From Candidatus Rifleibacteriota bacterium (lineage in GTDB: Bacteria > Riflebacteria > Ozemobacteria > Ozemobacterales > Ozemobacteraceae): a stretch of 64,000 nt of DNA. The notes below the pieces were generated by a model that saw only the letters and a program-made list of their open reading frames with translations, had not been told where the DNA came from and did not search any database. The DNA lies in the NCBI GenBank assembly GCA_029560455.1, contig JAKQKW010000114.1:1-64000 (forward strand). The letters are read 5' to 3'. Below, in pieces: positions 25,001 to 32,001 of the stretch; the first letter of the stretch is position 1; each line of letters begins with the position of its first letter. The translations under genes and the position numbers were made by a program.

Positions 25001-27602
25001 GTCCGTGCAGCTGGCAGTAAATATTGCCGGTTTCTGCAAGATTACCCTGCGAAAAATAACGACAGCCAGCCTCTGGTGGGTATGGTCGGTTCTTGAGATA
25101 CTTTCCGTTTACCAGCCGGTCGATGTCGAGCGAGGTCATCATGCTGTCAGGCTGGGTATCCATGTTATACATTTCAACCGCACCGAGCAGAACTCGCTGA
25201 TTGGCATAACAGGCTTTGTCTCTTGCCTGTTCTCTGGCCTTTCTGAAGTTTGGAACCGCCAGTGCGGCCAGAACTCCCAGAATGAGAACGACAATCATCA
25301 GCTCGACAAGTCTGAAGCCTTTGCCGCCGAAGATAAAGCCGAATACGGTGCAGATAAAATTCCAGATCCAGGTAAGTATCGCCACGAGCAGCTTACGGGA
25401 AACGATTGCCAGGATGATGGCCGCAACAAAGATTAGAAAAACGATGGCATCAGGGTTTCTTACCAGCAGCCAGGCTGCCCGCAGCATGTGCATGAAGCCT
25501 CTGAAGAAATATGGATCTTTGCGGGTCTGCGGGTCTTTGACCGTGCCCGAAAAATCGTAAAGGTGATAATCTTCGGGGGCATAGAGATACCATGAAAAGC
25601 GCGAAACAGGAATGTCGACCAGGGGTGGCGTAAAGGCAAGGCTGCCGCGCCATTTTACTTCTCCAACCGGTTCCTTGATGGTGATCTGCAGGTTCATATC
25701 GACCGGTTCGCCGACGATCTGACTCATTTCAAGAGGTATCTGGACTACGCCGGGGACCTTGCTGTTAACCGGTTTGACCGGAACACCGCCGCGGAATGTC
25801 GATACGACTTCTGAGCCTGATGCCAGCTGCAGCTGCAGATACTGTTTGTTATTGTTGCGGATATTCATGGTGACCAGAGTGCTGCTGGAGCGATTGGTCG
25901 TGAAAGTGGTTTTCACATCCATGCTGTCGGCAACAACGGTTTGCTGCGGAACATCGAGATAACGCTTGATGCGGAGCCTGATGCCGGCAGGGCTGATATT
26001 CTGTCGCCAGGCGAGAAGAAGCGGGCGGGTGGCTTTGTCTTTAAGCGGTTGCGGAATTTCCAGCGGGTCCAGAGGGTAGACGCCTTTATTCAGTGGTTCT
26101 TTTTCGCTGTTGCCGGGCTGCACTTCGACAGATGACAGGGCTTCGACGGCAATGGCGCCAAGCTCTCTTTCGACGCCGACGGGAGTGATTTCCGGCAGGC
26201 TGATAACCGGCAGGTTAAGGTCTACAGGGGCCTCATAGGCGATTTCGATCTGGCAGACGTCTTCGCGACCAGGCTGAAATTCGATGCGCAATTTTTTCTG
26301 GCCGCCCTCGCGCGTCATTTTCTGCGTTTGCGGGCGGTCGGCGTTAACTGCAACAATTTCGACATCATCTGGCAGGTTGAAGGTAAAGGTGTCGACCGGG
26401 GCCTTACTGATCGTGTAATTGAAGGTTTTCTGAACAAAAATCGAAGTTTCGCCAAGACTGGCGAGGGTGTGAGATCTGGCATAGACCAGCGGCTTTATAA
26501 CTGGTTTTACCTGCTCAGTCTCCTGGTCCGGCGCTATTTCAGGGGTCTGAGTTGCGGTCTGTAGCTGTGTCTCATCGGTTACAGGTTTGGGCTCGTCTTT
26601 TACCATCGGCTGTTTTGAAAATTTGCGTCGCCACTTGATACTGACATCGCTGTTGGCACCAAGCCAGCCGATAAATTCACAGCCGCCGGTGGCATTGTCT
26701 TCGCTGACGTTGAAATCTTTGAAGCTGGTTGTGTCAATTGAAAGAACGTCACGTTCTGATTTGAGGGTCATGAATGCAAGCGGTATTCTGGTTATGTTGA
26801 ACTGCAGATTGAAGAGATCATCTATGTTCTGTACTGGCACGACAAAAGAAATGCGTGATTCGTGAAGCCCTTTACCGGATACCGGCAGCGAAAACATCGT
26901 GTCTTTCCAGTTGTTCTGGCTGAGGGTGTCGTTGGTTGCGCCAAATGACTGATAGACGTTCTGCAGAATATTCTGTTTGCTCATCTTGCCGAACTGAACC
27001 TGACGGGCATTGCCGGCGAACCAGCTGGTCTTCAGGGTGGTCGGGCGGTCATTGAGGGTGACCGATTCAACCGCGAGACTGCCCCAGATCAGCGGAATTT
27101 CATGCCAGCCTTCGGTATATGTTTCGATTTTAAAACTGGCGTCGATGAAGGCGAAGTTTTCTTCGATTCGCCCCGAAAGATGGACTGAGTTAACCTGATA
27201 GAGCAGCGGCGGCGGGTCGGCTACCGGTGTGGATTCTGAAGCAAGCCAGGCTTCTTTGGCCTTTTTCAGGCTTTCGAATTCTTCGATTGGCAGAATGAAA
27301 TACTTGCCAACCTCTTTCTGCAGAACTTTGTAAAGATCTTCGTATGGAACCAGCGATTTAATGGTATTGATGACAACCGGCTGCCCTGTTGATCTTGCTT
27401 TGTTGAATTCAGGGTTTGCAGAAGAGTTTATTATCTGCAGGGTTTCTGGCGTCTGATTCGCCTGCTGATTGATTACAGTGCCAATATTGGAAATATTGTT
27501 CTGCTGCTGGATTTCCTGAACCTGGATCCGGCTTTGCGAGAAGGCCGGCAGAGACAAAAAGAACGCAAGACAAATAGAAAGCAGCGCAAACCGCAGTTTC
27601 AT
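22059..27602 (-). CDS. Giant envelope protein with an internal prepilin domain between two related modules
   Basis: A 1847-residue protein of unknown function. In order: signal peptide (1-about 24), a large beta-rich module A (about 25-700), two hydrophobic helices (about 720-760), then Lys761-Gly762-Phe763 with Glu767 (GFRLVELMIVVLILG), a textbook type IV prepilin cleavage and methylation motif. The pilin-like tail ends with a Cys847/Cys863 pair and LHG. More transmembrane helices follow (about 975-1070), then a second signal-peptide-like helix (about 1095-1112) and module B, which repeats module A features (a YEDLYKVLQ-like opening, EENFAFIDASF versus EEQGVRFKAEF, SVTLNDRPTTL versus SASLNDNPLAM). 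It ends with three helices. Start: ATG at 27602 with GGGGGG upstream. It heads an operon with M50B, cyclase and GIY-YIG genes. Confidence 0.85.
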   Translation of the reverse strand: MKLRFALLSICLAFFLSLPAFSQSRIQVQEIQQQNNISNIGTVINQQANQTPETLQIINSSANPEFNKARSTGQPVVINTIKSLVPYEDLYKVLQKEVGKYFILPIEEFESLKKAKEAWLASESTPVADPPPLLYQVNSVHLSGRIEENFAFIDASFKIETYTEGWHEIPLIWGSLAVESVTLNDRPTTLKTSWFAGNARQVQFGKMSKQNILQNVYQSFGATNDTLSQNNWKDTMFSLPVSGKGLHESRISFVVPVQNIDDLFNLQFNITRIPLAFMTLKSERDVLSIDTTSFKDFNVSEDNATGGCEFIGWLGANSDVSIKWRRKFSKQPMVKDEPKPVTDETQLQTATQTPEIAPDQETEQVKPVIKPLVYARSHTLASLGETSIFVQKTFNYTISKAPVDTFTFNLPDDVEIVAVNADRPQTQKMTREGGQKKLRIEFQPGREDVCQIEIAYEAPVDLNLPVISLPEITPVGVERELGAIAVEALSSVEVQPGNSEKEPLNKGVYPLDPLEIPQPLKDKATRPLLLAWRQNISPAGIRLRIKRYLDVPQQTVVADSMDVKTTFTTNRSSSTLVTMNIRNNNKQYLQLQLASGSEVVSTFRGGVPVKPVNSKVPGVVQIPLEMSQIVGEPVDMNLQITIKEPVGEVKWRGSLAFTPPLVDIPVSRFSWYLYAPEDYHLYDFSGTVKDPQTRKDPYFFRGFMHMLRAAWLLVRNPDAIVFLIFVAAIILAIVSRKLLVAILTWIWNFICTVFGFIFGGKGFRLVELMIVVLILGVLAALAVPNFRKAREQARDKACYANQRVLLGAVEMYNMDTQPDSMMTSLDIDRLVNGKYLKNRPYPPEAGCRYFSQGNLAETGNIYCQLHGPIEDVAQQVAAAPSYPRSDMAANEMEPRRESKSAIFEKSKAKAFEGKDVQEDTAALGVSQSGFGNARVRGMQPIKSKFIMTKNFYTLERDLVMAEIASDGALVANSTCPSVRVSYIWNSVLNSAEVVAFIIAVFSALYFVAGSFLRMPEKITFAAIIVILISLIDLKLKTIGDAANAGFWLAIVGAVIWKSVWLLRFVKLPETDDSSTPPTINLNAENPPDAGKANTGILLILVLVMLAVASAPAISADFREIRVMAPFQDLSKVLPSGDRVVIIPEEDYNYLKDITPKPVPEIIAPSEYRFEAVKYHGTVEEQGVRFKAEFKLNLFNSSWKKIGLLSTEAVPSSASLNDNPLAMTLIEDRGETAYGFMTNASGPAMVTVEFFIPISSSEYRHLRRFDLKMIPVCISTLQLTINEKDCEAWIDPGVLRNSERTPDKTVFRAILPPTQVVNVELYRNVSMAKPAEVKPEPTADEPQEEPVVIEEKTRITVRQQNLLHFKEGFVTGTSIFELKIMGGAGIATASFQLPERIRVLKVENKLIEDWKIVEEKGRRLDIVFKSKIRGSTEVAVEFEEDIQNLKDGAYTVPEIIPLDVEQSWGLLGIGCMAALEVSVSGAPQGYSPVVAAEFLKDWSRERPEKTPYAFKFLRHPNSMSLSIARPEDIEQQTAVIDRAEAMTLLNEDGYLLTRVVYEVINNSEQFLKVKLPVIGTAKTELWSTQVAGLSVRSGFDPDFGAYNLPIVRSAVERGESKSFPVEIVYAIKLGTQLSAFNHTYMELPTAHLPISELSWIVYLPEGYELMRETGNVDRLMKTAETRFLDNSSYFSSMSSYTSMQKRQKGSSQIQMQSRQSEKVFGQSGLLPVKFKIPTTSWPISFSMLQIDPSGKAPYIEGMLINPRKGRGFLFQFIMILVGIIMAVGLIKMFTSENRYTWFLVTAVQGIILAIAVYLKLYQADHFVQLGFSATLSLYLLNRFFSFKPQAAE

Positions 27603-27623
27603 GTTTCCCCCCAATTAGCTGTC

Positions 27624-27641
27624 AGGCTGAATCGTCAGCCT
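27624..27641 (-). promoter_or_regulatory. Hairpin in the leader of the giant-protein gene
   Basis: A perfect 7-bp stem, AGGCTGA / TCAGCCT, with a 4-nt loop lies about 20 nt upstream of the start codon and just before the G-rich ribosome binding site. It could affect mRNA stability or translation. No known riboswitch is recognised. Confidence 0.35.
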
Positions 27642-27671
27642 AAAGTGTACAGCAAAAGGGCGGGGGGTTCA

Positions 27672-27701
27672 ATAAAAAAGGCATCTGCCGGCAAACGGCA
27701 G
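27672..27701 (-). terminator. Probable intrinsic terminator after the caspase-like gene
   Basis: On the minus strand CTGCCG-TTTGC-CGGCAG is followed after five bases by TTTTTTATT. The stem is short and the T-run is offset, so strength is uncertain. It lies between the caspase-like stop and the giant-protein promoter region. Confidence 0.45.
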
Positions 27702-27705
27702 AAAA

Positions 27706-28536
27706 TCAGTAGTCGCGGTCGAGAGCCATGTCATCTTCTGATGGAATGTAAACCGGGTCGATGACCAGGCGGTTCTTGCGCTTGTGAATTTCTGAGTCGT
27801 AGTGTTTTTTTACGGTTTTCCAGTCTGAGAACGAAAGCAGATCGCGCAGCAGGTTGAGAACACGGCGGTGATCGTAAAGATTGAAAACCGGAAATTCTAC
27901 GGTCAGCAGATCGATAGGTGCCGAGCACTCGCGAAAGCGTTTTCCCCAGCTCTGTCTGAAGTGGCCCTGTGAGTCGCAGCAGTTGAGCATGATGATTTTG
28001 TAGGCATTTGCCGGAAAATCGGTTGCGTCGAGATCTTCTGCGGTAGCGCGCACAATGCGATAGGGCGTGACGTGGCGGTCTTCTATCAGGTCACCGTTGC
28101 CGCATTTAAAGATATCGTCCATCGAAGCGAAGGCCATGCCGCCGCCGTAACGCGCGTGGCCTGAGTAAATGACCACGTCGATGGTCGGGTCTTCGAGAGC
28201 TTTTTTGAAGATGCCCTTCGGGTTCTGGTTGATCTGCGTGATCATGCCGATCTCGATCAACACAGGTTTGCCCCGGTAATACAGGCGCTTGCCGTTCAGC
28301 GTTTCGAAGGCCGGAAACGAGCCCATGATCGTGTCGCGGGGGTGATCCCAGCCCCAGAAGACCGCTATTCTCAGCTTGCCGTCGGCAAACATTGCATCGT
28401 AGTTTGGCTGCCCTTTTGGAATAACGTCTTTAACGCCCCGTTCGACGGAACGGCGCACCGCTGCCCCATTGAGCATAACTGCAACCAGGGTGAGGCAGAA
28501 AAAACCTGTCAGAGCGTAAATTATTCTTTTGCGCAT
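27706..28536 (-). CDS. Membrane-anchored caspase-like (clan CD) protein, putative
   Basis: A 276-residue protein with an N-terminal membrane anchor or signal (IIYALTGFFCLTLVAVML, residues 5-22). The rest looks like a caspase/CHAT-type fold: a hydrophobic strand ending in His127 (DVVIYSGHARYGGG) and a second ending in Cys186/Cys187 (YKIIMLNCCDSQGHF). That His-then-Cys layout, each after a buried strand, is the clan CD dyad. The opening strand LRIAVFWGWDHPRDTI fits too. Activity is not proven and the family is not one I can name. It would face the periplasm. It lies 34 nt downstream of the siroheme protein on the same strand. Confidence 0.55.
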   Translation of the reverse strand: MRKRIIYALTGFFCLTLVAVMLNGAAVRRSVERGVKDVIPKGQPNYDAMFADGKLRIAVFWGWDHPRDTIMGSFPAFETLNGKRLYYRGKPVLIEIGMITQINQNPKGIFKKALEDPTIDVVIYSGHARYGGGMAFASMDDIFKCGNGDLIEDRHVTPYRIVRATAEDLDATDFPANAYKIIMLNCCDSQGHFRQSWGKRFRECSAPIDLLTVEFPVFNLYDHRRVLNLLRDLLSFSDWKTVKKHYDSEIHKRKNRLVIDPVYIPSEDDMALDRDY

Positions 28537-28570
28537 ACAGACAAGAAATCGGCAGAGGATAAGATTTTAT

Positions 28571-29242
28571 TTAGGGTCTGAATTCAGCGAAAGCTTTTTT
28601 GAATTCTTCGATGCCGCCGAGTTTTTCGATCAGAAGGCCCATGCGCTGATGCGGTTTGGCTTTGGTCTTGTAAAAGGCAACCAGTCTGGCGATCATTTCG
28701 AGAGCCTGATTGTCGTCGAGCTCCGAAGCCAGCTCGGTTGACAGTCTCGGCAGGGCGCCGCCATTCCCGCCGACAAGAAGTTTCCAGCCTTTGCTGAAGC
28801 CGACCAGACCGATGTCTTTGATGCAGGTCTCAGCACATTGGTTGGCGCAGCCGCTGACACCCATTTTCATTTTGCCGGGCATTTCCATGCCGTGATAGAG
28901 TTTATCGAGCTGCATTCCCATACCAAGGCTATCTTTAATGCCTCGCTTGCAGAATGCTGTGCCGGGGCAGGCCTTGATGCTGCGCACACACAGGCCGGTA
29001 GCCGCGCCTTTATCCATGCCGAGGTCGGCCCAGACATTTTCGACATCATTTTCTTTCAGACCGACAAGGGCAATTCTCTGTGCGCTGGTAATTTTAAGAG
29101 CGGCGGCCTGATATTTCTCTGCCGCATCGGCAAGTTTTCGAAGAATTTCAGGTGTGACAACACCGCAGGGGGTGTGGGGGGCGACCGCATAGGTCTGCTT
29201 ATCGCGCTGGATTATGGCACCGAATTCGCCGTCTTTGATCAT
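28571..29242 (-). CDS. Small nitrite/sulfite reductase-like siroheme-4Fe-4S protein
   Basis: A 223-residue protein with a nitrite/sulfite reductase ferredoxin-like half-domain at the N-terminus (TPCGVVTPEILRKLADAAEKY) and the siroheme/4Fe-4S site after it: Cys92-x5-Cys98 (ACPGTAFCKRG) and Cys132-x3-Cys136 (SGCANQCAETC). This is about half the size of assimilatory enzymes and matches the short stand-alone type found in many anaerobes, whose physiological substrate is uncertain. AGGAG lies at a good distance from the ATG. It follows the aldehyde dehydrogenase gene... in transcription order that gene is upstream, with 19 nt between them. Confidence 0.85.
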   Translation of the reverse strand: MIKDGEFGAIIQRDKQTYAVAPHTPCGVVTPEILRKLADAAEKYQAAALKITSAQRIALVGLKENDVENVWADLGMDKGAATGLCVRSIKACPGTAFCKRGIKDSLGMGMQLDKLYHGMEMPGKMKMGVSGCANQCAETCIKDIGLVGFSKGWKLLVGGNGGALPRLSTELASELDDNQALEMIARLVAFYKTKAKPHQRMGLLIEKLGGIEEFKKAFAEFRP

Positions 29243-29261
29243 GGTGTGACTCCTTGAAGTT

Positions 29262-30839
29262 TTATTGTGAGATGTATTTGCCGTCGACGAGTTTCAATAC
29301 CCCGGGGGCGGTATTGTCGCTTCTCAGATCATCGGGCAGATGTGTCTGGGTGAAGCCATCGTGGCACTGTATGCGGGTAAATCTGGTGATTGCAGCTGGC
29401 ATACCGCTGAATGTGCATTCAGGGTGATTCGATGCCGGAAACCCGCCACCGGCCACTACTGCCTGACTTGTGGCCCGCTGTGTTGGCAGGCGGTCAAAAA
29501 GCAGTCTGGCAGATTTGCGTCTGAGCAATGGCCCGACTGTTTTTAGAATATTGCCATCTGACTCTGAAGTGCCGGCGAAGACACTGAGATTGCTGCAGGC
29601 ATCGAGTGGTTTGAGCGCTTCTGAGAATTGAGAGTCGTTCTCAAGAGTTATAAACATTATTACCGGCCCGAAGACCTCTTCCTGGAACTGAGCAGACTGT
29701 TTCAACCAGGTCTTCAGATCCAGGTGCAGAGCTGTATAGGGGTAGACAAATGGATTTGGCTGGTAGAACTCTTTGCGCGTCAGTTTTCTGGCTCCCAGTC
29801 TGATAAAAGCTGAAACCTGTGTGTCGGCACTGTGGGCAACCAGATCTGACAGGAGTGGTCTGCAGCTGGTGGCATTGAATTCATCTACGATCGATCTGAT
29901 CAGGCTTGAAGATTCCTTGTTCTCGACAATAAAAACCAGCCCTGGACGGGTACATGTCTGACCTTCATTCTGCAGAACCGCGTCGGTAAGCTTTCTGGCG
30001 ATTTCGGTTTTCTGCCCGGCGACTGCGCCAGGCAGAACCACGACCGGATTCATGCCGGTCATGCTGATAAACGCCTGGTTGCCGGAATGGTCGGCGCTTT
30101 CCTTCAGTGACATTCCTGCTTTTCTGCTGCCGGTAAAGGCAAGGGCGCCAAGCATCGGGTGCGAAGCGAGTCGATAGCCAAGGTCAGCTGTGGTATGAAA
30201 GAAAAACTGAAAAAAGGCTCCGGGGAAGGCTTTCTCGGTGGCGGCTTCATGTATGAGTCGCGCAAGTTTGAGACTGGTGAGCGGGTAGACCGGGTTGCTT
30301 TTGGCAATCACTGAATTTCCGGCGGCAATAGCACAGGCAAAATCGCTGCCGCCGCAGGAGTTAAGGCTGAACGGGTTGCATGCCGGCCCCAAAATCACCA
30401 CTGGCCCGTTAAGGGATACACGCATTGAACGGATATTGTTTCTTGAATCGATGGTTATGCCACGCCAGCTGCGATCTAAACAGAATCTTGCTGCATCGAG
30501 CAGCTGCTGCTGCATCAGAGACATTTCCTGCTCGAGCAGAAATGGTTTTACCGGCAAACCGGTTTCGGCATTGGCGGTCTGAGAGAGCTCTTCTGCATTC
30601 TGCCGAAGCTTTGCAGCCAGAGTCGTCAGAAATTCGGAGCGTTGTTCGAAGGTTATCGCTTCAATTTCTGTCCGTGAGTTTTCTTCAGCCTGCAGCATTT
30701 CATCAAGGTCAAGAAAGCTTGAGACCGGAAAGCTGTCGGGCAGAGTTTTCGCAGTAACCGGGTTGATTGCCCGGAAAGATGAGACAGGAAAGCTGGCTTC
30801 ACGCCATTCGCCATTGACCAGAATCGGGTGATGAATCAT
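29262..30839 (-). CDS. Aldehyde dehydrogenase homologue, ketoglutarate-semialdehyde type, lacking the general-base Glu
   Basis: A 525-residue ALDH-superfamily protein closest in pattern to the 2,5-dioxovalerate (alpha-ketoglutaric semialdehyde) and fatty-aldehyde branch: GPVVILGPACNPFSLNSCGG, FTGSRKAGMSL and NEGQTCTRPGL, with the catalytic Cys296. The motif that normally carries the general-base Glu (AEMSSxNP in this branch) reads FISMTGMNPVVVLPGA, so Ser259 stands in its place. Activity as a dehydrogenase may be weak or changed. The rest of the NAD(P) fold is complete. AAGGAG precedes the ATG. The terminator of the upstream operon separates it from the HAMP gene, so it starts a new unit with the siroheme protein. 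Confidence 0.82.
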   Translation of the reverse strand: MIHHPILVNGEWREASFPVSSFRAINPVTAKTLPDSFPVSSFLDLDEMLQAEENSRTEIEAITFEQRSEFLTTLAAKLRQNAEELSQTANAETGLPVKPFLLEQEMSLMQQQLLDAARFCLDRSWRGITIDSRNNIRSMRVSLNGPVVILGPACNPFSLNSCGGSDFACAIAAGNSVIAKSNPVYPLTSLKLARLIHEAATEKAFPGAFFQFFFHTTADLGYRLASHPMLGALAFTGSRKAGMSLKESADHSGNQAFISMTGMNPVVVLPGAVAGQKTEIARKLTDAVLQNEGQTCTRPGLVFIVENKESSSLIRSIVDEFNATSCRPLLSDLVAHSADTQVSAFIRLGARKLTRKEFYQPNPFVYPYTALHLDLKTWLKQSAQFQEEVFGPVIMFITLENDSQFSEALKPLDACSNLSVFAGTSESDGNILKTVGPLLRRKSARLLFDRLPTQRATSQAVVAGGGFPASNHPECTFSGMPAAITRFTRIQCHDGFTQTHLPDDLRSDNTAPGVLKLVDGKYISQ

Positions 30840-30863
30840 TTCCTTCTCCTTGCAGCTGTCTGT

Positions 30864-30902
30864 AAATATAAAAGAGATTGTATCAGAAGATACAATCTCT
30901 TT
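30864..30902 (-). terminator. Strong intrinsic terminator of the lspA-lgt-HAMP operon
   Basis: A perfect 14-bp inverted repeat, AAAGAGATTGTATC / GATACAATCTCTTT (30871-30884 with 30889-30902), has a 4-nt loop. On the minus strand it is followed by TTTTATATTT. It lies 25 nt past the HAMP stop. Confidence 0.85.
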
Positions 30903-30927
30903 AAACAGTTTTGCGCAGGAAGCTTAA

Positions 30928-31572
30928 TCAGGCTGTATCCTGACCGTCTTTTTCTGTATCGTCATCGCCAGTTTCTTCGTTCTGACCTTCTTCGATCTTG
31001 AAACCACTGGTAACCAGCCGAAGTTCTTCGATAACCACGTGTAGTTCGCGGGTTACTTCTTCGATAGATTCGGGGCTGAGTTTTTTCTGGTCTATCTTTT
31101 CGCGCAAGCGGCTGCCGGTCATTACCAGTTTGTCGATAACTTCCCTGTCTTTTGCTACCATTTTACGCAAAGAATCAGACATGAGATTGAACGCTTCCTG
31201 CAGATCTTGAAGTTCGTCACCATGGCGCAGCTGGATCTGCTGAGTCAGGTCGCCGGAAGCTATGAACTTCGCCGTCTCTTCAAGCCGGTAGACCGGCCCC
31301 GCAATCTTGTGCGAGACAAATATTGATAATATGGCGATCGCAAGAATAAAGACGATGATCCAGCGCATCAGAATTGTATTGACCGAGTCGAAGATGTCTG
31401 AGAGCTTGTCGAGTGTCAGGTCAGGAGTGTTGGCGATGCGACTCCATGATGTGTGATAGATTATCCAGCCGACGCCAAAGGCGACCAGCAGCATGGTTGA
31501 GATAATGATGCCCATGTATCTCAGCTGAAGACCTGTTTTGATCAGATACGTACGTCTTCGATGCTTGTTCAT
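30928..31572 (-). CDS. HAMP-domain membrane protein without an output domain
   Basis: A 214-residue inner-membrane protein. Two transmembrane helices (about 19-39 and 68-89) flank a short periplasmic loop of about 28 residues. A HAMP domain follows (HKIAGPVYRLEETAKFIASG, then the DELQDLQEAFNLMSDSL second helix), and then a helical tail ending in a very acidic stretch (EETGDDDTEKDG). No kinase, cyclase or methyl-accepting domain is present. Stand-alone HAMP proteins of this layout accompany pilus or secretion genes in some genomes. Here it follows the minor-pilin-like gene by only 2 nt, which supports a joint role. Confidence 0.75.
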   Translation of the reverse strand: MNKHRRRTYLIKTGLQLRYMGIIISTMLLVAFGVGWIIYHTSWSRIANTPDLTLDKLSDIFDSVNTILMRWIIVFILAIAILSIFVSHKIAGPVYRLEETAKFIASGDLTQQIQLRHGDELQDLQEAFNLMSDSLRKMVAKDREVIDKLVMTGSRLREKIDQKKLSPESIEEVTRELHVVIEELRLVTSGFKIEEGQNEETGDDDTEKDGQDTA

Positions 31573-31574
31573 GT

Positions 31575-31943
31575 TTACTCTCCGCTTTTATGAAAAGTGC
31601 AGATCACTCTGCCGCGTTCATCAAATTTATACTCGCCCTTCTCTGGGCAAAGTCTGATTTCGTTGAGAAAGCCTTTTTCCTTGAGGGTGTCGAGATCGAC
31701 ACGCTTACCGCGTTCGACGATGCTGCGGGTGTTGTTGGCGTCATGGTCTTCGATGGCGACCTGAATTTTCTGCCTGATTTCACGGCACGAAATGCCGTAT
31801 ATACCCGACTGCATGTTGAGAAACTGAGGAAAAAAGATAAAAATCGACAAGACAATGCCGACCATCAGAAAAACGATGGCATAAAGGGCGATATTACCCT
31901 GTCGCATACTGCGATTGTCGCTGCAAAGAAGGTTCTCAGACAT
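31575..31943 (-). CDS. Minor-pilin-like protein lacking the +5 Glu
   Basis: A 122-residue protein with one long N-terminal hydrophobic helix (RQGNIALYAIVFLMVGIVLSIF in two parts), preceded by a basic leader, and a small soluble C-domain. The C-domain ends with CPEKGEYKF and VICTFHK. The same Cys...Cys-x2-His ending is found in the pilin at 50384 and in the internal pilin of the giant protein, so I read this as a pseudopilin. After the Gly of the leader the fifth residue is Tyr, not the conserved Glu, as happens in tip pseudopilins of type II secretion. Start: ATG at 31943 with AGGAAG upstream. Confidence 0.55.
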   Translation of the reverse strand: MSENLLCSDNRSMRQGNIALYAIVFLMVGIVLSIFIFFPQFLNMQSGIYGISCREIRQKIQVAIEDHDANNTRSIVERGKRVDLDTLKEKGFLNEIRLCPEKGEYKFDERGRVICTFHKSGE

Positions 31944-32001
31944 CAAAAATCTTCCTGTCGTGCTAAGGTTAATAGTTTATCGGCAGAACTGCCGGTTTCA
32001 A

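Noticed and set aside
30928..31572. HAMP protein as a histidine kinase or chemoreceptor
   Set aside because: The sequence ends soon after the HAMP helices, with no kinase or methyl-accepting motifs, and a strong terminator follows.
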